A DNA stretch of 7,327 nucleotides from Actinomycetota bacterium (GCA_947371865.1 CANBRH010000040.1:1-7327), one strand, 5' to 3'; counted from the stretch's first letter, positions 1 through 5,608 are shown. Program-made: numbers and translations. The notes: a model not told the origin generated them from the letters alone.

Positions 1-5
1 ACTTG

Positions 6-79
6 CAGGGCAGGAGGGACTTGAACCCCCAACCGCCGGTTTTGGAGACCGGAACTCTGGCCAGTTGAGCTACTGCCCT
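6..79 (-). tRNA. trnW: tRNA-Trp (anticodon CCA)
   Basis: Read on the minus strand, the sequence folds as a full cloverleaf. The 7-base acceptor strand AGGGCAG (79-73) pairs perfectly with CTGCCCT (13-7), and base 6 gives discriminator G. The anticodon stem CCGGT/ACCGG encloses the loop CTCCAAA, which gives anticodon CCA for tryptophan. The T arm carries TTCAAGT between GGGGG and CCCTC, with one G-U pair. The 3' CCA is not encoded, because the bases after the discriminator read CA then AG. In actinobacteria this tRNA normally precedes secE-nusG; those genes would lie beyond the left edge and cannot be seen here. Confidence 0.97.
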
Positions 80-95
80 TCGAGCGTTACTTGGG

Positions 96-109
96 CACGA
101 CTAATCGTG
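96..109. repeat. Short perfect inverted repeat in the divergent spacer
   Basis: The bases cacga and tcgtg form a 5-base-pair stem around a 4-base loop (ctaa). The repeat sits 17 bases upstream of the tRNA-Trp 5' end, inside its likely leader. No T-run follows on either strand, so it is not a typical intrinsic terminator. It could be a processing or leader hairpin, or chance. The rest of the 80-224 spacer shows nothing else I can support. Confidence 0.3.
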
Positions 110-134
110 ACCTAATGCAAGCGCCAGAAGGGGA

Positions 135-163
135 AGTGTAGGTGACTAAGGGCTAATCGGTAA
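135..163 (-). promoter_or_regulatory. Possible promoter for tRNA-Trp
   Basis: On the minus strand a TACACT hexamer (140-135) resembles a -10 box, with 4 of 6 matches to TATAAT. A weak -35-like TTACCG (163-158) lies 17 bases upstream. Transcription would start near 128 and leave a leader of about 50 bases before the tRNA. The leader contains the small inverted repeat at 96-109. This call rests on consensus matching and position only. Confidence 0.38.
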
Positions 164-224
164 AACTGGTGGCCGGGCAGGGGCTCGCCCAAGGGTTATC
201 CCCGTGTGGCAGACTTGCGCCATT

Positions 225-1445
225 ATGAGTACAGAATCTGCAAAACCTCGCGTCTCTGCTCGAATCGCTGCTATTGCCGAATCGGCAACCTTGGCGGTGG
301 ATGCCAAAGCCAAGGCCCTCAAGGCTGCCGGCCGGCCAGTTATCGGCTTTGGCGCAGGCGAGCCTGACTTCCCTACTCCCGATTACATTGTTGCCGCCGC
401 CATCGAGGCAGCCGGTAAGAGCGCCAATCACCGCTACACCCCCACCCCTGGATTGCCCGAGTTACGAGATGCGATCGTCGCCAAGACCAAGCGCGATTCT
501 GGGTATGAAATCACCGCCGACCAGGTTTTGGTCACCAATGGTGGCAAACAAGCCGTCTACCAATCCTTCGCATCGATCCTAGATCCGGGAGATGAAGTTC
601 TCCTCCCCGCCCCGTATTGGACGACTTACCCGGAGTGCATCAAATTGGCAGGTGGAGTTGCCGTCGAGGTCTTTGCTGACGAAACCCAGAACTATCTCGT
701 CACTGTTGAACAACTTGAGGCAGCCCGAACCGATAAAACCAAAGTCCTTCTCTTCTGCTCTCCTTCAAACCCAACGGGTTCGGTGTACAGCACTGATCAG
801 GTTAAAGCGATTGGTGAATGGGCGCTGGCTAACCACATCTGGGTTATCACTGATGAGATTTACGAACACCTGCTGTATGACGGCGCTCAAGCCACCAGCC
901 TGCCCGTGGCTGTTCCAGCAATGGCAGATCGCACCATCATCCTCAATGGTGTTGCAAAAACATACGCGATGACTGGCTGGCGCGTGGGCTGGATGATTGG
1001 TCCTAAGGATGTCATCAAGGCAGCCACTAATCTGCAATCACATTTATCTTCTAACGTCGCCAACGTTTCCCAACGTGCGGCTATTGCTGCTGTTTCCGGT
1101 GACCTATCAGCCGTTCACAAAATGGGTGAAGCCTTTGACCGACGCCGCAAATTGATTGTTGCAATGCTCAATGAAATTCCTGGAGTCACCTGCCCGACAC
1201 CCCAAGGTGCCTTCTATGTCTATCCATCCGTTAAAGGGATCCTGGGCAAAGAGATTCGGGGCAAACGGCCACTAACTTCTGCCGAACTTGCAACTCTTAT
1301 TTTGGAAGAAGTAGAAGTAGCGGCAGTACCTGGTGAAGCTTTTGGACCATCCGGCTATCTGCGTTTTTCCTACGCGCTCAGCGATGAAGATATTGTTGAA
1401 GGAATTACTCGAGTACAAAAATTATTGGGTGAAGCCAAGGATTAA
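225..1445 (+). CDS. aspC: Aspartate aminotransferase-type class I PLP aminotransferase
   Basis: This 406-residue cytoplasmic enzyme is predicted to transfer the amino group between aspartate and 2-oxoglutarate, linking the TCA cycle to amino-acid synthesis. It has the full fold-type I signature: GAGEPDFPTP (residues 43-52), SNPTG with Asn182, DEIYEHL with cofactor-binding Asp210 and Tyr213, AKTYAMTGWRVG with PLP lysine Lys245 and Arg253, and the substrate-carboxylate arginine in LRFSYA (Arg380). I chose ATG 225 because the family usually begins with MS...RVSARI. The in-frame GTG at 204 would add seven atypical residues. Neither start has a visible Shine-Dalgarno sequence. The gene is divergent from tRNA-Trp, and its stop overlaps the murB stop. 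Family membership is firm. Preference for aspartate over alanine or prephenate-type substrates is inferred from similarity. Confidence 0.93.
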   Translation: MSTESAKPRVSARIAAIAESATLAVDAKAKALKAAGRPVIGFGAGEPDFPTPDYIVAAAIEAAGKSANHRYTPTPGLPELRDAIVAKTKRDSGYEITADQVLVTNGGKQAVYQSFASILDPGDEVLLPAPYWTTYPECIKLAGGVAVEVFADETQNYLVTVEQLEAARTDKTKVLLFCSPSNPTGSVYSTDQVKAIGEWALANHIWVITDEIYEHLLYDGAQATSLPVAVPAMADRTIILNGVAKTYAMTGWRVGWMIGPKDVIKAATNLQSHLSSNVANVSQRAAIAAVSGDLSAVHKMGEAFDRRRKLIVAMLNEIPGVTCPTPQGAFYVYPSVKGILGKEIRGKRPLTSAELATLILEEVEVAAVPGEAFGPSGYLRFSYALSDEDIVEGITRVQKLLGEAKD

Positions 1446-2464
1446 TCGAGGCTAACGCCAACCATTTGTACTTCAGCCTCTAGCTGAATTCCAAAAGTAG
1501 CAAGCACCTTTGCACGAGCCGATTTTGCCAGCGCTATTAAATCTTCCGCGGTGGCATCGCCGCTATTGGAAAGTGCCAGCACATGACGATCGGAAATCTG
1601 TGCACCGGCCAAGCGATCACCTTTGTGCACTCCAGAATTTTCCATGAGCCATGCTGCAGACATTTTTACTCGACCATCTGATTGCGGCCAGCGCGGAGCA
1701 CCTTCAGGAAGCTGCGCCGCTACGTCCGCGGAAATGATGGGGTTAATAAAGAAAGAACCGGCAGACCAAATCGGCGCTTCTTGATTGGTCAGCATTCCCT
1801 TTAATCCACGTAGCCGGAGGACTGCCTCTCGAAGATCAAGAAGAGGAACACGAGAGCCAAGTTCGACTCCTAGGGCTTGTGCCAATTCAGAATACATAAT
1901 TGGTAATGACATTTCGCCGCGACGCAATTGGAAAGTTACATCCAGAATCACCCAGCGATCTTTCTCAGTTTTAAATTTAGAAGTGCGGTAGCCAAATTCG
2001 CAATCGCTAGCCGCGAATGTAGTTACTCGATCTTCGCGTCGATCGAAAGCGCGAACGCGGGCGATAACTTCAGATGCTTCGTGGCCATAAGCGCCAATAT
2101 TTTGGATGGGAGCACCGCCGACCGTTCCTGGAATTCCGCTAAGCGATTCGAGATTCGCTAAACCTTTATCCAACGTAAAGCGAACAAATTCATCCCAATC
2201 AACGCCGGCGGCAACAGTCACAGTTCCACCACTACAAGCATCGATTTCATAAGAGTTGCCTGAAGTTTCGATGCGAATGACTGTTCCCGGAAATCCTTGG
2301 TCGCTCACTAGCATGTTTGAGCCGCCACCCAGAATTAAAACCGGTCGACCACTGGCATCAGCTTCTCGGACAGCCGCTATCAGTTCATTTTCTGTCTGAG
2401 CATGAATGAGGGCAGAAGCCGGTCCACCAACATGAAGCGTCGTTAGATCGGAGAGGCTGTCCAT
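1442..2464 (-). CDS. murB: UDP-N-acetylenolpyruvoylglucosamine reductase (MurB)
   Basis: MurB is a cytoplasmic FAD enzyme. It uses NADPH to reduce UDP-GlcNAc-enolpyruvate to UDP-N-acetylmuramic acid, the second committed step of peptidoglycan synthesis. The 340 residues match the family length. FAD-binding motifs are LGGGSNML (45-52) and GIPGTVGGAPIQNIGAYGHE (110-129). The active site shows GYR with Arg160, SAGSFF with the proton-donating Ser237, and LEAEV with catalytic Glu331. The GYRTSKFK loop suggests a type I enzyme. The motif after SAGSFF reads INP, where many homologues have KNP or TNP. The start fits the usual LTTLHVGGPA beginning. There is no clear ribosome site, and the gene starts 9 bases after the glycosyltransferase-like gene, so it probably depends on upstream translation. 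Its TAA overlaps the convergent aspC stop. Confidence 0.96.
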   Translation of the reverse strand: MDSLSDLTTLHVGGPASALIHAQTENELIAAVREADASGRPVLILGGGSNMLVSDQGFPGTVIRIETSGNSYEIDACSGGTVTVAAGVDWDEFVRFTLDKGLANLESLSGIPGTVGGAPIQNIGAYGHEASEVIARVRAFDRREDRVTTFAASDCEFGYRTSKFKTEKDRWVILDVTFQLRRGEMSLPIMYSELAQALGVELGSRVPLLDLREAVLRLRGLKGMLTNQEAPIWSAGSFFINPIISADVAAQLPEGAPRWPQSDGRVKMSAAWLMENSGVHKGDRLAGAQISDRHVLALSNSGDATAEDLIALAKSARAKVLATFGIQLEAEVQMVGVSLD

Positions 2465-2473
2465 GGTGAAAGG

Positions 2474-3376
2474 TTATCGCCGCGGCGACAAGATCTCATT
2501 TTTTCCGCGGAAGCGATCCAAGATTCGGTCGTAGTTCTTTTTTGATTGAACGTCACGATAGTCAGGATCGGTGTCGTAATAGCCGTGGTGACGCGCTTGT
2601 TCTAGCGGCAGATCTATTTGAAGTAGTCGACCCTGAGTCTGCCGCAGGCGCAAAGAAAATTCGATATCAGCATTTCGATAGTAGAGCGCTCGAATGTTGA
2701 AGGCACCTGCCTCCAACGCATCCTCGCGCTTCACTGCCAAGAAATAGCTATAGAGGACATCGACTTCCCCGGGACCTTTATCTTCCGTCTCTCGCCATTC
2801 TGCTTCTGTGCTGATAAGACCACCGCGCCAACCAACAGCAGAGAACTCCCCTGCTTGCAATTGCTGAAGAACTGGGGTTAAAGCATCGCCAGTAAATCGC
2901 GTTGACGGATCCATAATCACCACGAGATCGGATGGGGAATATTTAAGAAGCGCGTTCGCAGCCTCTCCCCAACCGCAGCCAGACAGCACCTGGACCATGA
3001 AAGTTCGCTCATCGAGTTGGTCCGGTAGATCTTTGAGATCAGGAGCGCCCACAATCAAAACCGTGACGGCGAAATTGCCTACCGAGTGGGATTTAATGCT
3101 TTCAATGGCGAGCGCCGCATCTTCGCAATAGCCATCGACGATCAAGGCCACAGCAATCTCAAATTTCTTATCGGTAAAAGGATCAACGTCACCAATACGA
3201 GGAACCGATGGAAAGCGGGCTATCGCTCGGAAATCAAAACCGCCTGGAATATCTAAAATTTCCCAACCCAGATGGGCAATTTGATCTCGAAGTTGATCAG
3301 CTAGGGCGAAATTTTTTGCAGCCCTTGCAGCTTGTCTGGCAAGCCCCAGATCGTTGACTTCCTTAGAGACACTCAT
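2474..3376 (-). CDS. Family-2 glycosyltransferase-like protein with CysRS-tail-like N-terminus
   Basis: This 300-residue protein has two parts. Residues about 8-50 (ARQAARAAKNFALADQLRD, then LGWEILDIPGGFDFR) resemble the helical C-terminal tail of cysteinyl-tRNA synthetase, but no synthetase catalytic domain is present. Residues about 72-290 look like a GT-A fold: a beta-alpha-beta start (KFEIAVALIVDGY), a VIMDPST segment (153-159) where a DxD-type metal site is expected, and YYRNADIEFSLRLR (232-245), comparable to the ED-x-LxxR region. The end (HHGYYDTDPDYRD, then KKNYDRILDRFRG) is typical of family-2 enzymes. No membrane segment or signal peptide is evident. The ATG overlaps the hadB stop as ATGA, and murB follows. 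Donor, acceptor and even catalytic activity are unknown. The neighbours suggest a cell-envelope role, which is an inference. Confidence 0.8.
   Translation of the reverse strand: MSVSKEVNDLGLARQAARAAKNFALADQLRDQIAHLGWEILDIPGGFDFRAIARFPSVPRIGDVDPFTDKKFEIAVALIVDGYCEDAALAIESIKSHSVGNFAVTVLIVGAPDLKDLPDQLDERTFMVQVLSGCGWGEAANALLKYSPSDLVVIMDPSTRFTGDALTPVLQQLQAGEFSAVGWRGGLISTEAEWRETEDKGPGEVDVLYSYFLAVKREDALEAGAFNIRALYYRNADIEFSLRLRQTQGRLLQIDLPLEQARHHGYYDTDPDYRDVQSKKNYDRILDRFRGKNEILSPRR
3227..3355 (-). other. Cysteinyl-tRNA-synthetase tail-like segment
   Basis: This stretch encodes residues 8-50 of the glycosyltransferase-like protein. The pattern AR-x-AR-x-AK-x-F-x-x-AD-x-x-RD, then about 7 residues to GWEILDIPGG, closely parallels the CysRS C-terminal pattern AR-x-x-KD-x-x-x-AD-x-x-RD...G-x-x-x-x-D-x-P-x-G. 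The match was made by eye from knowledge of the family, not by a search. It is short and helical, so a chance or remote resemblance cannot be excluded. Confidence 0.6.
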
Positions 3377-3777
3377 GAGAGTGAGATTACTGCTTTTGCC
3401 ATTCCTAAGACTTTTACATCGTCGCAGATCGCCTGAATATCAATTTTGGCGATGCCATTTTCGATGGCTGAAATTTTTCCAGAAATGATGAGGTTGACGG
3501 TGCTGCCAGCCGGAACGACTACGGGTTTGATAAACCTGGCAAAAAATTCTTTTACATTTGCCGATCCACCTGCAACATCAGAAACAAATCTTCCTGCAAG
3601 TGCCATGGTCAGCATGCCATGAGCGATGACATCAGGTAGTCCTACCGATTTCGCAAATTCTTCATCCTGATGAATAGGGTTTTGATCGCCACTGGCGTTG
3701 GCGTAGGCGACCAGTAATGATCGATCGATGGGGTAAGAAACGGCCGCAAGCTCTTGACCAACTTCAAAGTTGCTCAT
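3373..3777 (-). CDS. hadB: MaoC-like (R)-hydroxyacyl dehydratase, HadB-type catalytic subunit
   Basis: This is a 134-residue single hot-dog-fold protein. The hydratase-2 signature is intact: YANASGDQNPIHQDEEFAKS carries the catalytic Asp31 and His36, and VIAHGMLTMALAGRFV (50-65) forms the following helix. The family dehydrates (3R)-hydroxyacyl thioesters. In mycobacteria HadB pairs with HadA or HadC in FAS-II, where it serves mycolic-acid synthesis, but homologues at this locus also occur in actinobacteria that lack mycolates. Its ATG overlaps the HadA-like stop (ATGA), and its TGA overlaps the start of the glycosyltransferase-like gene. A weak GGTGG lies 7 bases upstream. Immediate adjacency to a HadA-like gene supports a heterodimer. 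The true acyl substrate is not shown by the sequence. Confidence 0.9.
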   Translation of the reverse strand: MSNFEVGQELAAVSYPIDRSLLVAYANASGDQNPIHQDEEFAKSVGLPDVIAHGMLTMALAGRFVSDVAGGSANVKEFFARFIKPVVVPAGSTVNLIISGKISAIENGIAKIDIQAICDDVKVLGMAKAVISLS

Positions 3778-4157
3778 GCGCGCACCACCAATGTCGACCA
3801 GCTAGAGACAACTAGTTCCGCCCCTGCAAGGAGGTCGCTGCGCACCGTAACGATTTCATTACCTGCGACTACTCGAACCGTCTCGATTGTCGATGAACAA
3901 ATTAAAGAGTCTCCCGCAATGATCGGCCGCAAAATTTCAAACTTCTGGTCGCCATGAACTACTCGGGTCCAATCCAATCCGCTTTCTTGAAGCAGTAATT
4001 GGGACTCGGCCAACGTGATGGAAATAGAGAAGGTTGGAGCTGCAACTTCGAAATTGGGCTCGCCAATAGAGCGAGAAAATTGGGTGATGGCTTCTTGTGT
4101 TACGAGAGTGCTAGTGGCACCGACAAAGGTGCGCCCGACGATGTCGGGATCGAGCAT
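3774..4157 (-). CDS. hadA: HadA-like MaoC N-terminal-domain dehydratase subunit (UPF0336 type), short form
   Basis: This 127-residue hot-dog protein is predicted to be the non-catalytic or substrate-stabilising partner of the adjacent HadB-type dehydratase. The family features FSRSIGEPN (27-35), APTF (40-43) and VVHGDQKFEILRPIIAGDSL (66-85) are present. The D-x4-H catalytic dyad is absent, as expected for HadA. Known homologues are about 145-160 residues. Here the stretch between GEPN and APTF is only four residues (FEVA), where relatives usually have a longer Y-x-D...A...G segment, so an internal deletion is likely. The ATG lies 3 bases after the rpmG stop and has no ribosome site of its own, and the end overlaps hadB by ATGA. 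The family call is good. Whether the shortened subunit is functional is unknown. Confidence 0.86.
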   Translation of the reverse strand: MLDPDIVGRTFVGATSTLVTQEAITQFSRSIGEPNFEVAAPTFSISITLAESQLLLQESGLDWTRVVHGDQKFEILRPIIAGDSLICSSTIETVRVVAGNEIVTVRSDLLAGAELVVSSWSTLVVRA

Positions 4158-4160
4158 CTG

Positions 4161-4331
4161 TTATCGGGTTTCGCGGTGAACGCGAGCGACCTTGCAACGT
4201 GGGCAGAACTTCTTGAGTTCAAGACGGTCTGGATCGTTGCGACGGTTCTTCTTGGTGATGTAGTTACGCTCTTTGCACTCAACGCAAGCCATAGTGATCT
4301 TTGGGCGGACATCCGCGCTCTTGCTTGCCAT
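4161..4331 (-). CDS. rpmG: 50S ribosomal protein L33
   Basis: This 56-residue basic protein of the large ribosomal subunit is complete (MASKSADVRPKITMACVECK at the start, VARVHRETR at the end). It has the L33 core RNYITKKNRRNDPDRLELKK. Two CxxC pairs are present (Cys16/Cys19 and Cys43/Cys46), so this is the zinc-binding C+ paralogue. The ATG is preceded by a strong AAGGAG at 7-base spacing, by far the best ribosome site in the window. Codon choice is strongly biased (AAG, CGT/CGC, AAC), as expected for a highly expressed gene. It lies 90 bases downstream of tRNA-Met and 3 bases upstream of the hadA-like gene, so it probably leads the dehydratase/murB transcript. Identification is firm. Confidence 0.97.
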   Translation of the reverse strand: MASKSADVRPKITMACVECKERNYITKKNRRNDPDRLELKKFCPRCKVARVHRETR

Positions 4332-4338
4332 CGACGTG

Positions 4339-4344
4339 CTCCTT
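4339..4344 (-). promoter_or_regulatory. Strong Shine-Dalgarno of rpmG
   Basis: AAGGAG on the minus strand lies 7 bases upstream of the rpmG ATG. It is the strongest ribosome-binding site seen here and fixes the rpmG start. The four genes downstream in the same block lack comparable sites. Confidence 0.9.
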
Positions 4345-4374
4345 TTGATAAACCTGAGTAAACGTAAGGGCGCT

Positions 4375-4404
4375 AGGTTACTTCACCCTGCCCATACTTG
4401 AGAA
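4375..4404 (-). promoter_or_regulatory. Weak candidate promoter between tRNA-Met and rpmG
   Basis: On the minus strand TTCTCA (4404-4399) and TAACCT (4380-4375) are spaced by 18 bases and loosely match -35 and -10 boxes. They would give a start about 40 bases upstream of rpmG. The matches are poor, and rpmG could equally be transcribed through from the tRNA genes. Confidence 0.25.
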
Positions 4405-4421
4405 ATTAGAGATCTGACTAG

Positions 4422-4495
4422 TAGCGGAGGCCGGATTTGAACCGGCGACACAGCGATTATGAGCCGCTTGCTCTACCAAGCTGAGCTACCCCGCC
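4422..4495 (-). tRNA. trnM: Elongator tRNA-Met (anticodon CAT)
   Basis: The minus strand folds as a cloverleaf. Acceptor GGCGGGG (4495-4489) pairs with CTCCGCT (4429-4423) using two G-U pairs, and the discriminator is A (4422). The anticodon stem AGCGG/TCGCT encloses loop CTCATAA, which gives CAT. The T arm is GCCGG-TTCAAAT-CCGGC. The initiator is unlikely because the run of three G-C pairs in the anticodon stem and the 1-72 mismatch are missing (G1 faces U72). An isoleucine tRNA with a modified CAT anticodon is less likely from the overall similarity to actinobacterial elongator tRNA-Met. CCA is not encoded; CTAG follows the discriminator. Confidence 0.94.
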
Positions 4496-4496
4496 G

Positions 4497-4569
4497 AGCC
4501 CCCCAACGGAATCGAACCGTTGACCTTTTCCTTACCATGGAAACGCTCTACCGACTGAGCTAGGGGGGC
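4497..4569 (-). tRNA. trnT: tRNA-Thr (anticodon GGT)
   Basis: On the minus strand acceptor GCCCCCC (4569-4563) pairs perfectly with GGGGGGC (4504-4498), and the discriminator is T (4497). The anticodon stem TTTCC/GGAAA encloses loop ATGGTAA, which gives anticodon GGT for threonine. The T arm is AACGG-TTCGATT-CCGTT. CCA is not encoded. The gene ends one base before the 5' end of tRNA-Met, so both must be cut from one precursor. Thr-Met next to rpmG is a common actinobacterial arrangement. Confidence 0.96.
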
Positions 4570-4586
4570 ATTAATTTCGAAGGCTG

Positions 4587-4616
4587 AGCGTACAACGCCT
4601 GCCCGTGTGTTGCGAA
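4587..4616 (-). promoter_or_regulatory. Possible promoter for the tRNA-Thr/tRNA-Met unit
   Basis: On the minus strand TTCGCA (4616-4611) and TACGCT (4592-4587) are spaced by 18 bases. They sit 17 bases upstream of the tRNA-Thr 5' end, in the 79-base gap after the oxidoreductase gene. The -35 match is 4 of 6. The -10 keeps the key T, A and final T. A start a few bases before the tRNA would be normal, but this is consensus matching only. Confidence 0.35.
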
Positions 4617-4648
4617 ATCCCACCAAAATACCCGTGCATATTGCCCAG

Positions 4649-5599
4649 TTACCGCGCTGGATCGAGCACCACCTTGCCCGTGGTCTTTCGTGCCAACATC
4701 TCTTGATGAGCCTGAGTGGCCTGAGAAAGTGGGAAGGTCTGGCCGATAACGGGTTTGATGACCCCAGACTCAATCAAGGTGAAAAGCTCGGCGATGACAT
4801 CGTCCAATAACTCTTTATGGCCAAAGCAATGAGCCAGCCAGAAGCCCGAGATGGTCTTGCTGCCATGGAGGAGTTCCCCGGAAGAGATTGCCCGTGGGGC
4901 AACTCGTGAGGCCATACCGAAAGTGACCAACCGGCCAAAAGGAGCCAACACGGCAAAAGAGTCTTCAAAGGTAGCTCCGCCGACCATTTCGGAAATGAGA
5001 TCAATGGGCTTGCCATTATTGGCAGCCAATAAATGTGCAGCCAGGTCAGGTCCAGCAATAACTATCTCATCTGCGCCGAGAGATCGGACAAGTTCCATCT
5101 TTTCTTGCGAATCAGAAACAACCGCAATAACTTTTGCGCCCCAATGCTTGGCCAATTGAATGGCGATTACACCGACTCCCCCTGCCGCAGCATGGACGAC
5201 CACAGATTCGCCAGGTTTTACATGACCCATCGTTTTAAGCACATGATAAGCAGTGCTTCCTTGAACCAACATAGATAGCGCTTGGCCATCAGAAATTGCA
5301 TCTGGAATTGGGATTAATGATGAAGTCTGTGCAAGAGCTTGTTGGGCATATCCACCACCATCGACCGATGCTAAAACTCGCTGGCCGGTCGGTGTTCTCC
5401 CCACAACTTCAAGCCCGGGAATCATGGGCAGATGTTGTGGGGAGAGGTAAGAATTCTCCGTTTGGTGAGTATCGGCATAATTAATACCGATAGCGCTTAC
5501 TTCAATCAATGTCTGATGTGAATTGGGCACTAGGTCTGGAAGTTCGACGTAAGTCATAACTTCCGGACCACCGAACGCTGTGATCTGGATTGCTTTCAT
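4649..5599 (-). CDS. NADPH:quinone oxidoreductase-like zinc-free MDR protein
   Basis: This 316-residue cytoplasmic member of the medium-chain dehydrogenase/reductase family has the quinone oxidoreductase layout. The catalytic-domain start is MKAIQITAFGGPEVM, followed by EVSAIGINYADTHQT (33-47) and IPGLEVVG (60-67). The Rossmann NAD(P) fold has glycine-rich AAAGGVG (137-143) followed by AIQLAKHWGAKVIAVV. The end (ATQAHQEMLARKTTGKVVL) is characteristic of the family. The zinc-binding cysteine cluster of alcohol dehydrogenases is absent. Such enzymes reduce quinones or activated carbon-carbon double bonds with NADPH; the real substrate is unknown. It begins 9 bases after the MalG-like permease stop with only a weak AGGG next to the ATG, so it is likely cotranscribed with the transporter. 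It ends 79 bases before tRNA-Thr with no clear terminator. Confidence 0.9.
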   Translation of the reverse strand: MKAIQITAFGGPEVMTYVELPDLVPNSHQTLIEVSAIGINYADTHQTENSYLSPQHLPMIPGLEVVGRTPTGQRVLASVDGGGYAQQALAQTSSLIPIPDAISDGQALSMLVQGSTAYHVLKTMGHVKPGESVVVHAAAGGVGVIAIQLAKHWGAKVIAVVSDSQEKMELVRSLGADEIVIAGPDLAAHLLAANNGKPIDLISEMVGGATFEDSFAVLAPFGRLVTFGMASRVAPRAISSGELLHGSKTISGFWLAHCFGHKELLDDVIAELFTLIESGVIKPVIGQTFPLSQATQAHQEMLARKTTGKVVLDPAR

Positions 5600-5608
5600 C
5601 CCTGAAGG

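Noticed and set aside
592..972. Plus-strand open frame of 126 codons inside aspC in another frame
   Set aside because: It is fully contained in a well-conserved aminotransferase gene and shows no domain signature, so it is a frame shadow.
3999..4361. Plus-strand open frame of about 120 codons opposite the hadA-like and rpmG genes
   Set aside because: It is antisense to two clear genes. The minus strand encodes a perfect L33 with zinc cysteines and an adjoining HadA-like protein, and the plus-strand translation has no recognisable domain.
4422..4495. CAT tRNA as initiator tRNA-fMet
   Set aside because: The anticodon stem lacks the three consecutive G-C pairs, and position 1-72 is a G-U pair rather than the initiator mismatch; the sequence fits elongator tRNA-Met.
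4500..4570. Runs of C and G near 4498-4504 and 4563-4568 as a terminator or repeat
   Set aside because: They are the two strands of the tRNA-Thr acceptor stem.
4625..4660. Short ccag...ctgg stem around the end of the oxidoreductase gene as an intrinsic terminator
   Set aside because: On the minus strand the stem has only four base pairs with an eight-base loop, and no T-run follows, so it does not meet even loose terminator criteria.
4486..4773. Minus-strand open frame crossing tRNA-Thr and the end of the oxidoreductase gene
   Set aside because: It runs through a complete tRNA gene and overlaps the oxidoreductase in another frame; the peptide is what a translated tRNA region would give.
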